Shown here one piece after another: positions 9,952-17,025 of a stretch of 64,000 nt of DNA (its first letter is position 1; the number at the start of each line of letters is the position of its first letter). Made by a program: the position numbers and the translations under genes. The stretch is from Woeseia sp034521225 (GTDB lineage Bacteria; Pseudomonadota; Gammaproteobacteria; Steroidobacterales; Woeseiaceae): assembly GCA_034521225.1 (NCBI GenBank), contig JAXHMR010000022.1, positions 62,001 through 126,000 on the forward strand, written 5' to 3'. Under the pieces are notes generated by a model. It was not told the origin of the DNA, did no database searches, and was given only the letters and a program-made list of their open reading frames with translations.

Positions 9952-10875
9952 TTGCCCCGTACCGACCGGTTTTCGGGCGTACTGACGCCCGTTATCACAC
10001 CTTTTGACGAAGACCTCGAGCCGAACCCGGAATCGTTGATACGCCAGTGCCGTTGGCTCTTGTCGCAGGACGTCGGCCTCGCTGTGTTCGGCACCAACAG
10101 CGAAGCGAACTCGATGTCGGTCAGCGAGAAAAAGGACCTGCTGACCCGGCTCGTCGAGGCCGGTATCGATCCCGGCAGACTGATGCCGGGTACGGGTTGT
10201 TCGGCACTGACGGACAGTGTCGAACTGACACGCCACGCGGTCTCGCTGGGTTGCGCGGGCGTTTTGATGCTGCCGCCGTTTTACTACAAGGGAGTCAGCG
10301 ACGACGGCCTGTACCGCAATTATGCCGAGATCATCAGCCGTGTCGGCAGCGATGCACTGCGAATCTACCTGTACCACATACCGCCGGTCGCGCAAGTCGG
10401 CTTGAGTCTCGACCTCGTCGAGCGGCTGGTACACGACTTTCCGGAGGTTGTCGCCGGCATCAAGGACAGTTCCGGCGACTGGGACAATTCGCAGGCGATG
10501 CTGGAACGGCAGTGGGACGACTTCCGGGTGTTCGTCGGCAGTGAAACGCTGCTGCTAAGGAACATGAGAGCCGGCGGCGCCGGCTGCATTTCGGCAACCG
10601 CGAATATCAACCCCGGTGCGATCGTCCGGCTCTACCGGGACTGGCAAGCGGATGATGCCGACGAAAAACAGGGTCAGCTCGATGACATTCGCGCCATTGC
10701 GCAGGCCTACCCGATGATTCCGGCGCTGAAAGCCATCGCCGCGCATTACAGCGGGGATCCGTCGTGGCGTCACGTGCGCCCGCCGCTTACGCCGCTTACC
10801 GCTGCCGCGGCTACCGAGCTGCTGCACAGGCTCGAACAGCACGGCTTCGAGATGCCGGGCCTCGGGAACGCTTGA
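9952..10875 (+). CDS. Dihydrodipicolinate synthase / N-acetylneuraminate lyase superfamily protein
   Basis: 307 residues, a single class I aldolase TIM barrel. The Schiff-base lysine is Lys171 in VAGIKDSSGDW and the conserved tyrosine is Tyr141 in YLYHIPP. The usual pyruvate-binding GTTGE loop is replaced by GTNSEANSM (residues ~45-53), so it is unlikely to be the lysine-pathway DapA; a 2-keto-acid aldolase or lyase role is more likely, substrate unknown. The TTG start at 9952 is supported by AGGAGA at 9940-9945. It stands alone between the S8 protease and the convergent tag gene. Confidence 0.85.
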   Translation: MPRTDRFSGVLTPVITPFDEDLEPNPESLIRQCRWLLSQDVGLAVFGTNSEANSMSVSEKKDLLTRLVEAGIDPGRLMPGTGCSALTDSVELTRHAVSLGCAGVLMLPPFYYKGVSDDGLYRNYAEIISRVGSDALRIYLYHIPPVAQVGLSLDLVERLVHDFPEVVAGIKDSSGDWDNSQAMLERQWDDFRVFVGSETLLLRNMRAGGAGCISATANINPGAIVRLYRDWQADDADEKQGQLDDIRAIAQAYPMIPALKAIAAHYSGDPSWRHVRPPLTPLTAAAATELLHRLEQHGFEMPGLGNA

Positions 10876-10911
10876 TACCAGAGTGACGGTGGGGCCCCGG
10901 GTACTCGCGAC

Positions 10912-11505
10912 TTATGGTTTCTTCGCGAGCGCCGCGCATTCGCGCTGGCGGAAACAGCCGGTGACATGATCGTTCACCAGGCCGGTCGCCTGCATGTGCG
11001 CATACAGGATCGTGCTGCCGACAAAACGAAAGCCGCGCTTTTTCATGTCCTTGCTCATCGCATCCGACTCGGGTGACGTCGCCGGGACATCGCTGTCCTG
11101 CCGCAGGCGGTTCTGCTTAGGTTTGCCATCGACAAACTGCCAGATGTAGTTGCTGAAGCCGTCGAACTCAGCCTGCACGTCGAGGAACGCCTTTGCGTTC
11201 GTCACACTGGACTCGACTTTCAGCCGGTTGCGAACGATGGCCGGGTTCTGCAAGAGCTTGTCGATCCGCTTTTTGGTGAAACGCGCCACTTTTTCCGGAT
11301 CGAAGTCGGCAAACGCGGCACGATAGCCGTCGCGCTTGTTCAGTATCGTCGACCAGCTCAGCCCGGCCTGTACGCCCTCGAGAATCAGGAACTCGAATTG
11401 CCTGTGGTCATCAAAGACGGGCACGCCCCATTCGGTGTCGTGGTATTCAATGTAGGCAAGGCTGACGCCTTCAGCCCACGCGCAGCGGCGGATCTTTTTC
11501 GGCAT
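10912..11505 (-). CDS. tag: DNA-3-methyladenine glycosylase I
   Basis: 197 residues (E. coli Tag 187). Removes 3-methyladenine from alkylated DNA, starting base-excision repair. The zinc-snap ligands of the family are present: Cys8 (RRCAW), His22 (EYHDTEWG) and a C-terminal His/Cys pair in NDHVTGC. The helix-hairpin-helix core includes EGVQAGLSWSTILNKR and the region around FVGSTILYAHMQATG. Monocistronic, convergent with the aldolase-family gene. Confidence 0.96.
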   Translation of the reverse strand: MPKKIRRCAWAEGVSLAYIEYHDTEWGVPVFDDHRQFEFLILEGVQAGLSWSTILNKRDGYRAAFADFDPEKVARFTKKRIDKLLQNPAIVRNRLKVESSVTNAKAFLDVQAEFDGFSNYIWQFVDGKPKQNRLRQDSDVPATSPESDAMSKDMKKRGFRFVGSTILYAHMQATGLVNDHVTGCFRQRECAALAKKP

Positions 11506-11603
11506 GATTTGACTGGCAAACCTTTATGTTGATGCGGTCGCCAAAATAGCAGAAGAGTGACCGGCGCGCTCGTGGCAAATCAATGCATTATTCAGACAAT
11601 TGT

Positions 11604-11730
11604 CGTCGCGAGGCGCGCAGCGCCGTGGCGATCTCGCACAGACCACGACTCTGCCAATCGGCGCGAGATTGCCACGCCCTTGCGGGCTCGCAATGACGCA
11701 GGACTACCCTGCCCTCGCGGGCTCGCAATG
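11604..11730. repeat. Dispersed palindromic repeat, complete copy plus an extra right half
   Basis: Left arm 11604-11637 (begins CGTCGCGAGGCGCGCAGCG) and right arm 11663-11698 (ends CTCGCAATGACG) form an imperfect inverted repeat with a 25-nt loop. A second partial right arm follows at about 11711-11730. The left arm matches 30751-30783 at 31 of 33 positions, and related arms occur at 32213-32308 and 54295-54330. It has no coding potential. It occupies most of the ~290-bp gap between tag and the Cys-rich gene; nothing else was recognised in that gap except the terminator. Confidence 0.8.
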
Positions 11731-11749
11731 AGTGTTCGCGCCAGCTAAA

Positions 11750-11777
11750 AAAAGCCCGCGACTGGCGCGGGCTTTTT
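11750..11777 (-). terminator. Terminator of the ECF sigma / anti-sigma / RiPP operon
   Basis: AGCCCGCG pairs with CGCGGGCT across a 5-base loop, flanked by a run of seven A on the left (T-tract for the minus strand) and five T on the right. It lies just after the stop codon of the EGKCG-repeat gene at 11800. Confidence 0.85.
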
Positions 11778-11799
11778 CGACGGGCTGTATTGCCGCGTA

Positions 11800-12222
11800 T
11801 CAGGCTGCGTTACCGCACTTGCCTTCGCCGCACTTGCCTTCGCCTTCCTTGTCGCCGCCGCAGCTGCCTTCACCTTCTTTTTCGCCGCCGCATTTGCCTT
11901 CACCGCATTTGCCTTCGCCTTCCTTGTCACCGCCGCACTTGCCTTCACCGCATTTGCCTTCGCCTTCCTTGTCACCGCCGCAGCTGCCTTCACCTTCTTT
12001 TTCGCCACCGCACTTGCCTTCACCGCATTTGCCTTCGCCTTCCTTTTCCTCACCTTCCTGGCCGCTGCTTCCAGCGCCCAGCATGTAGCCGGAACTGAGT
12101 GAAGTCATTGCGAACGGGCTGGCGCCTGTGTCCGCACTGGCCATGCCGCTGAATGCAAATGAGCCGGCGAGTGCCGCGCCTACTGCGAGTGCAACCGGTT
12201 TCGCTAGTTTTCTGTCTAACAT
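11800..12222 (-). CDS. HvfA/bufferin-like Cys-rich EGKCG-repeat precursor peptide (putative metal-binding RiPP)
   Basis: 140 residues from ATG at 12222, chosen because AGGAG lies 6-7 bases upstream and the N-terminus is then a normal signal peptide (MLDRKLAKPVALAVGAALAG.. ending ASA). The leader continues with SPFAMTSLSSGYML, the conserved element I associate with HvfA-type precursors, and then a low-complexity core with eight EGKCG and two EGSCG motifs, ten cysteines in all. Units of 15 (A, two EGKCG) and 10 residues (B, one EGSCG) run A-B-A-A-B-A because a 120-bp block is duplicated in tandem. In Haemophilus HvfA, EGKCG cysteines are reported to be converted by an MNIO (DUF692) enzyme with its partner into copper-binding groups. 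Here no MNIO, DUF2063 or DoxX gene is visible. It follows ECF sigma and anti-sigma genes on the same strand, suggesting stress- or metal-induced export. Family assignment is strong; the modification is inferred. Confidence 0.85.
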   Translation of the reverse strand: MLDRKLAKPVALAVGAALAGSFAFSGMASADTGASPFAMTSLSSGYMLGAGSSGQEGEEKEGEGKCGEGKCGGEKEGEGSCGGDKEGEGKCGEGKCGGDKEGEGKCGEGKCGGEKEGEGSCGGDKEGEGKCGEGKCGNAA

Positions 12223-12295
12223 ATCTATCTCCTGCTTCTGATGTGGTGCCCAAGCGGGCACTTTTGATTGAGTCATCGTCCGGAAGAGCGCCATT

Positions 12296-13024
12296 TCACG
12301 CGCTCCACTTCACCGACTCGATAACACGGTTTCCGATATCTTCAATGGATTCTTCACGAACTCCGATGATTGCGATGCTGCCCTTGCCCACCGGCACAAT
12401 GACCCCGTTGATAGTCGATCCCTCGAGCGATATTGCTGCGTCAATGGATTCGTCGGGCAACAGCAGCAGGGTGACCGGACCTTTTTCACCCTGGATGACG
12501 AGATGCGGAACCAGGTTGCCGTTGATCACACAGCTTCTGGCATAGGTAACCAGCCCGATTCCGGGCCTCAATTCCGCCACATCGCTGTTGACCACACGTG
12601 CCAGGGTTCGTTCCGGCACGGCGACGTTCGTCACGACACGCGAGTCCTGTTCATGTTCCATGTGCGCGATGATCTCCTCGGCCAGCGACTGCCGCGGCTC
12701 GCCGGGCGACATCAGGGCCAGGCCGAGCCATCCGGCAAGCGCTACGCTGGCGGCAAGGCCGAGCCATATAGGTGTCGTCATGCGCCGCGTTCGCATTGGA
12801 ACAACGTTGTCGGTCGAATCCAGGTCCGGCATTTTGACCGACGGCACGGGAATTTCCAGTGCCTGGCGCAGGCGTGCATCGAACTGCTGCATTGCCTCAC
12901 GGTACTGTCGGCACTCACTGCACCGATCCTCGTGCGAGCGCAATTGCGCCGATGCATCGGCCGGATCCGCCGTCACTGCCTGCCTGAATGTTTCGCAATT
13001 CATCGTTTCGGTGTAATTACTCAT
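12296..13024 (-). CDS. Zinc-finger anti-sigma factor (DUF3379-like)
   Basis: 242 residues. The N-terminal cytoplasmic part has a zinc-binding anti-sigma signature His31-x3-Cys35-x2-Cys38. One membrane segment spans about residues 84-105 (PIWLGLAASVALAGWLGLAL) and is followed by a ~135-residue periplasmic domain with one further cysteine. This is the layout of a membrane anti-sigma factor that senses an envelope signal; the periplasmic part resembles DUF3379 proteins. It overlaps the ECF sigma gene by ATGA, the classic sigma/anti-sigma coupling, and is followed 73 bases later by the EGKCG precursor gene. The signal sensed is unknown; metal stress is suggested only by the neighbour. Confidence 0.85.
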   Translation of the reverse strand: MSNYTETMNCETFRQAVTADPADASAQLRSHEDRCSECRQYREAMQQFDARLRQALEIPVPSVKMPDLDSTDNVVPMRTRRMTTPIWLGLAASVALAGWLGLALMSPGEPRQSLAEEIIAHMEHEQDSRVVTNVAVPERTLARVVNSDVAELRPGIGLVTYARSCVINGNLVPHLVIQGEKGPVTLLLLPDESIDAAISLEGSTINGVIVPVGKGSIAIIGVREESIEDIGNRVIESVKWSA

Positions 13025-13536
13025 GCCGCTTCATCCCTGTCGTGCAGTTCCTTCAGCTTGATGCGCGCCCTGTGCAACCGTGTCAGTACGGCGCCAGGCT
13101 TGATGCCGATCAGTTCGGCGATCTCTTTCGTGCTGTAACCAAGTAGCACCTGCAGCACCAGCGGTTCCCTGTAATCATCCTCCAGTCTGTAAATAGCCTG
13201 CCGAACTTCGTCGAGTTCGGACGTGTCGCCGTCGGCGATCATCGCTGACTGCGCTGGCGTAAGGTCATCGATGTCCACGGTTTCCAGCCGCTTGCGCTCG
13301 AAGTAGCGCGCGTTCTCGCGCCTGACAATCGTCAACAGCCACTGTTTCGCGGCCGCGTCATCGCGGAGCGCCTCCAGGGACTTCCAGGCCCTGAGCATGG
13401 ACTCCTGAACGACGTCCTCGGCGATTCCGGGGTCCCGCGAGAGCCATGCGGCGTACCGGTACATGTCACGGCGCAATACTCCCACCAGTTGTTCGAAACG
13501 CCGCTTACGCAACGCGATATCAGTCTTGCCTGTCAT
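13021..13536 (-). CDS. ECF-type RNA polymerase sigma factor
   Basis: 171 residues. Sigma region 2 (about 15-85) contains DPGIAEDVVQESMLRAWKS and the region 2.4-like QWLLTIVRREN. Sigma region 4 (about 115-165) is a helix-turn-helix in STKEIAELIGIKPGAVLTRLHRAR. It is the first gene of a minus-strand operon with the anti-sigma (4-base overlap) and the Cys-rich precursor. It is divergent from hemB; the 118-bp intergenic region must hold its promoter, but no consensus was clear enough to call. ECF factors usually drive their own operon, so precursor expression is probably under its control. Confidence 0.93.
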   Translation of the reverse strand: MTGKTDIALRKRRFEQLVGVLRRDMYRYAAWLSRDPGIAEDVVQESMLRAWKSLEALRDDAAAKQWLLTIVRRENARYFERKRLETVDIDDLTPAQSAMIADGDTSELDEVRQAIYRLEDDYREPLVLQVLLGYSTKEIAELIGIKPGAVLTRLHRARIKLKELHDRDEAA

Positions 13537-13654
13537 GCGAGAGGACCCGTCTGTTTAAGGAATTATTACCTGGCCTGCAGTATTTGTCGGTCAGGCATGG
13601 AAACCCTACCTGAATACATGGAAAATTAAACTTTTCCCGAATAATGAGCGCTCT

Positions 13655-14665
13655 ATGAACAGCCAGCCCGGTGAACGATACCCGCATACCCGCCTGCGGC
13701 GAACCCGGCGCAGTGCCGCGCTACGGCGCCTGGTGGCCGAAACGACATTCAGTCCTTCGGACCTGATTTACCCGGTGTTTGTTCTTGCCGGGGATAGCCG
13801 CCGGGAGACAGTGTCTTCGATGCCCGGCATCGAGCGGCTCAGTATCGACGGGATCCTGCAGCAGGCCGGGGAGGCGCAGACGCTCGGCATTCCCGCGCTG
13901 GCCCTGTTTCCTGTCATTGACAGCGGACTGAAATCTCCTCACGGGGATGAAAGTGCCAACCCCGCCGGACTGGTGCAGACCACCGTACGGGAGCTAAAGC
14001 GGGCTTATCCGGACCTGGCCATTATCACTGACGTCGCACTGGACCCATACACGACACACGGCCAGGACGGCATTATCGACAAGCACGGCTATGTGCTGAA
14101 CGATGCAACGGTAGAGGCCCTGGTCAAGCAGGCAGTGTCGCATGCGGAGGCCGGTGCCGACATCGTCGCACCGTCTGACATGATGGACGGACGCATCGGC
14201 GCGATACGCACTGCGCTGGAATCGGCCAGCCATCCGAATACGCTGATTCTGTCGTATGCGGCGAAGTACGCTTCGTGCTTTTACGGGCCGTTCCGGGATG
14301 CGGTCGGGTCCGCCGCAAACCTGGGCAAGTCCGACAAGCGTAATTACCAGATGGCGCCGGCCAACAGCGAAGAGGCATTGCGGGAAGTCGCGCTGGACCT
14401 GGACGAAGGCGCTGACATCGTCATGGTCAAGCCGGCGCTGCCGTATCTTGACGTCATCCACCGTATTCGCGAGTCCTACGGCGTACCGACGTTTGCCTAC
14501 CAGGTCAGCGGCGAGTACGCGATGATCCGTGCCGCATCCGCCAACGGCTGGCTGGACGAGCGTGCCGCAGTTCTTGAGTCCCTGATGGCGATCAAGCGCG
14601 CCGGCGCGCAGGCGGTCCTGAGCTATTTCGCATTGCAGGCGGCTCGCTGGCTGCATGAGGATTAG
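13655..14665 (+). CDS. hemB: Delta-aminolevulinic acid dehydratase (porphobilinogen synthase), Mg-dependent type
   Basis: 336 residues. Condenses two 5-aminolevulinate molecules to porphobilinogen in haem synthesis. The active-site lysines are Lys204 (LSYAAKYAS) and Lys259 (IVMVKPALPYLD). The metal loop reads DVALDPYTTHGQDG, with aspartates in place of the zinc-binding cysteines of E. coli HemB, so this is the Pseudomonas-like magnesium type. It is divergent from the ECF sigma gene and followed by aroE after 15 bases, so the two may be co-transcribed. Confidence 0.97.
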   Translation: MNSQPGERYPHTRLRRTRRSAALRRLVAETTFSPSDLIYPVFVLAGDSRRETVSSMPGIERLSIDGILQQAGEAQTLGIPALALFPVIDSGLKSPHGDESANPAGLVQTTVRELKRAYPDLAIITDVALDPYTTHGQDGIIDKHGYVLNDATVEALVKQAVSHAEAGADIVAPSDMMDGRIGAIRTALESASHPNTLILSYAAKYASCFYGPFRDAVGSAANLGKSDKRNYQMAPANSEEALREVALDLDEGADIVMVKPALPYLDVIHRIRESYGVPTFAYQVSGEYAMIRAASANGWLDERAAVLESLMAIKRAGAQAVLSYFALQAARWLHED

Positions 14666-14680
14666 CAGGATTTCAATGGC

Positions 14681-15532
14681 GTGGGGGGGCAGGACAAAGT
14701 GGTGACAGGCATCGACCGATACGGCGTCATGGGTTACCCGGTTTCACACAGCCGGTCGCCCGTCATTCACCGGCTGTTTGCGCTGCAAACCGGGCAGCAG
14801 ATGCAGTATGAACTGCTGCAGGTTGCCCCGGACAAGCTCGAAAGCTCGATACGCCAGTTCGCGCGTACCGGCGGCAAGGGCCTCAATATAACCGTACCGC
14901 ATAAAAGTGACGTGGTACGGCTTGTTGATGAGATGAGCGAACGTGCAAGCACAGCGGGCGCCGTCAATACGCTGATCCTGCAAGATGATACGATCTTTGG
15001 CGACAACACGGATGGCATCGGCCTTGTGCGCGATCTGCTCGCTAACCAGCATTTGACGTTGCGGGACGCGCGTATCCTCGTACTGGGCGCCGGCGGCGCC
15101 ACACGCGGTATCGCAGGCCCGTTGCTCGACAACAAACCGCGCCGGCTCGTTATCGCAAACCGGACCGCCGCCAAGGCGGAAGCGCTGGCCGATCATTTCT
15201 CCGCGAGTGGATCCGTTTCGGCGTGCAGTTTCAAAAATGTGCCGGAGGATATCGACTTCGACCTGGTCATCAATGCGACGTCGGCGGGGCTCAGGGGCGA
15301 GGTGCCACCGTATCCCGACCATGCCGTTCGCGCCGACACCGTCTGCTATGACCTGTCGTACGGCCTGACCCCGACACCGTTCAGTCAATGGGCCGCGGGG
15401 CGCGGCGCGGCGAAGTCCATCATGGGCTGGGGCATGCTCGTCGAGCAGGCCGCGGAATCCTTTCAGCTGTGGCGCGGCATCCGGCCCGATACGATGACGG
15501 TCCTGAAGCAGATTTCAGTCACCGCATCGTAA
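14681..15532 (+). CDS. aroE: Shikimate dehydrogenase (NADP+)
   Basis: 283 residues from GTG 14681. Reduces 3-dehydroshikimate to shikimate in aromatic amino acid synthesis. The substrate domain starts DRYGVMGYPVSHSRSPVIH and holds the catalytic Lys in NITVPHKSDV. The NADP domain has GAGGATRGI and the IANRTAAKAE loop whose Arg selects NADP. The conserved Asp lies in GDNTDGIG. The start is uncertain: GTG at 14681, 14699 or 14702 are all in frame, and an AGGA at 14691-14694 favours 14702 (MTGIDRYGV). A run of seven G follows the first GTG. The last 14 bases overlap the convergent gor gene. Confidence 0.94.
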   Translation: MGGQDKVVTGIDRYGVMGYPVSHSRSPVIHRLFALQTGQQMQYELLQVAPDKLESSIRQFARTGGKGLNITVPHKSDVVRLVDEMSERASTAGAVNTLILQDDTIFGDNTDGIGLVRDLLANQHLTLRDARILVLGAGGATRGIAGPLLDNKPRRLVIANRTAAKAEALADHFSASGSVSACSFKNVPEDIDFDLVINATSAGLRGEVPPYPDHAVRADTVCYDLSYGLTPTPFSQWAAGRGAAKSIMGWGMLVEQAAESFQLWRGIRPDTMTVLKQISVTAS

Positions 15533-16874
15533 CGAGTTCTTCGGCGCTGGTCGGGTGTATGGCGACGGTGTCGTCAAAGTCTGCCTTGCGTGCGCCCATG
15601 CGGATAGCAACGGCAAAGCCCTGCATCATTTCGTCGACGCCGTCCCCGATCAAGTGGCAACCGACTATGCGTTCGTCCTCGCCGACAGTGACCAGTTTCA
15701 TTGTCGTCGGCACCTTTTTTTCACCCAGTGCATAGAGCATCGGCGTGAAGCGGCTCTGGTAGACCTTGACACCGTCGCTGTGCAGCTCGCGAGCCTGTTG
15801 CTCGGTAAGGCCGATTGTGCCAATGGGCGGATGGGTGAATACGACCGTCGCGATGTTTTCGTAATTGAGCTTGCGATCCTTCATACCACCGTACAACCGG
15901 TCGGCCAGCCGTCTTCCGGCGGCAATGGCCACCGGTGTCAGGGCAACGGCACCGGTCACGTCGCCGAGCGCAAAGATATTATCGACGTTGGTTTTCTGGT
16001 ACTCATCGACGGTAATAAAGCCGGCATCGTCCGTTTCGACGCCCGCCGCGGCGAGGTCCAGTCCGGGGGTAGCCGGCGCCCGGCCGATCGCCCACAGCAC
16101 CGTATCGAATGGCCCGAAGGAGCGGCCGTCCGCCGCCGTGATGTTGATACCGCCGCCGGATTTCTCCGCCGCCACGGGCACTGCGCCTGTTTCAAACCGG
16201 ACACCGTCGGACTCCATCACCGCGCGCGCTTCGCTGCCCAGCATGCGCTCGAAACTGCGCAGGATCGCGTCCTTGCGGATAAGAACGGTAGTCTCGCTAC
16301 CGAGTGCTTTGAATACGCCGGCAAGCTCGACGGCGACGTAACCGCTGCCAACAACCGCAACCCGTTGTGGGCGCTCGTCGAGTTCGAAGAAGCCGTCGGA
16401 CGTAATACCGAGCTCTGCGCCCGGAATGTCGGGCAGCACCGGGTAACCACCCGTCGCGATGACAATACGCTTTGCCGTAACCGGCGTGCCGTCAACGTTT
16501 ACAGTAGTCGCGTCCAGGAATTGGGCGTCGCCCCGGAGCAGCGTCACCTGCCGGCGCTCAAGATTGTTTGCGTAAATGCCGTTCAGCCGGGCGATATAGG
16601 CATCGCGCCGGGTCTTCAGCAGCGGCCAGTCGTGTCCGTTGGTTGTAATATCAAACCCGAAGTCAGCGGCCTGCTCCGCCTCATGCGCATGGTGCGCGCT
16701 GTACCACATGACTTTCTTCGGCACACAGCCGACGTTGACGCAGGTTCCGCCGAGCGGGCCGCGCTCGATCACCGCGGCCCTGGCACCGTATTCCGCGGCC
16801 CGTTGCGCGTGCGCGAGACCGCCGCTGCCGCCACCGATTACCAATAGATCAAATTGCTGTTTCAGTGGTGCCAC
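15519..16874 (-). CDS. gor: Glutathione-disulfide reductase
   Basis: 451 residues (E. coli Gor 450). FAD- and NADPH-dependent reduction of oxidised glutathione. The FAD motif GGGSGGLAHAQRA is followed by the redox-active pair in GGTCVNVGCVPKKVMW; the NAD(P) domain has VVGSGYVAVELAGVF; the C-terminal interface domain carries the catalytic His in AIHPTSAEELVT. The start is GTG 16874 (MAPLKQQFDLLVIGGG) because AAGGAG lies 6 bases upstream; an 18-residue longer frame has no support. Overlaps aroE tail-to-tail and is divergent from prlC. Not seen: a glutathione synthesis gene nearby. Confidence 0.95.
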   Translation of the reverse strand: MAPLKQQFDLLVIGGGSGGLAHAQRAAEYGARAAVIERGPLGGTCVNVGCVPKKVMWYSAHHAHEAEQAADFGFDITTNGHDWPLLKTRRDAYIARLNGIYANNLERRQVTLLRGDAQFLDATTVNVDGTPVTAKRIVIATGGYPVLPDIPGAELGITSDGFFELDERPQRVAVVGSGYVAVELAGVFKALGSETTVLIRKDAILRSFERMLGSEARAVMESDGVRFETGAVPVAAEKSGGGINITAADGRSFGPFDTVLWAIGRAPATPGLDLAAAGVETDDAGFITVDEYQKTNVDNIFALGDVTGAVALTPVAIAAGRRLADRLYGGMKDRKLNYENIATVVFTHPPIGTIGLTEQQARELHSDGVKVYQSRFTPMLYALGEKKVPTTMKLVTVGEDERIVGCHLIGDGVDEMMQGFAVAIRMGARKADFDDTVAIHPTSAEELVTMR

Positions 16875-17025
16875 TTGCTCTCCTTCGCTGTTTCCGGGCC
16901 ATATATTGCTGGATCGCCACAGAAACACGGTGATACATATGGTCGTGCTATGCCAGACTTGCCTGTGATACCATCCATCAATTCAAATTAACGCCAACAA
17001 GCCCCAATAATTTCAATAGCCGCCA

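Noticed and set aside
11815..12055. Regular short repeats resembling a CRISPR array
   Set aside because: The repeats are in-frame coding units without unique spacers, and there are no cas genes.
11732..12098. Plus-strand frames rich in PSPHLPSP-like or CRRTCLH-like repeats
   Set aside because: They are antisense readings of the EGKCG-repeat gene, which has a signal peptide, a ribosome binding site and a terminator on the minus strand.
15555..16847. 430-codon plus-strand frame opposite gor
   Set aside because: Antisense shadow of a clearly identified glutathione reductase gene.
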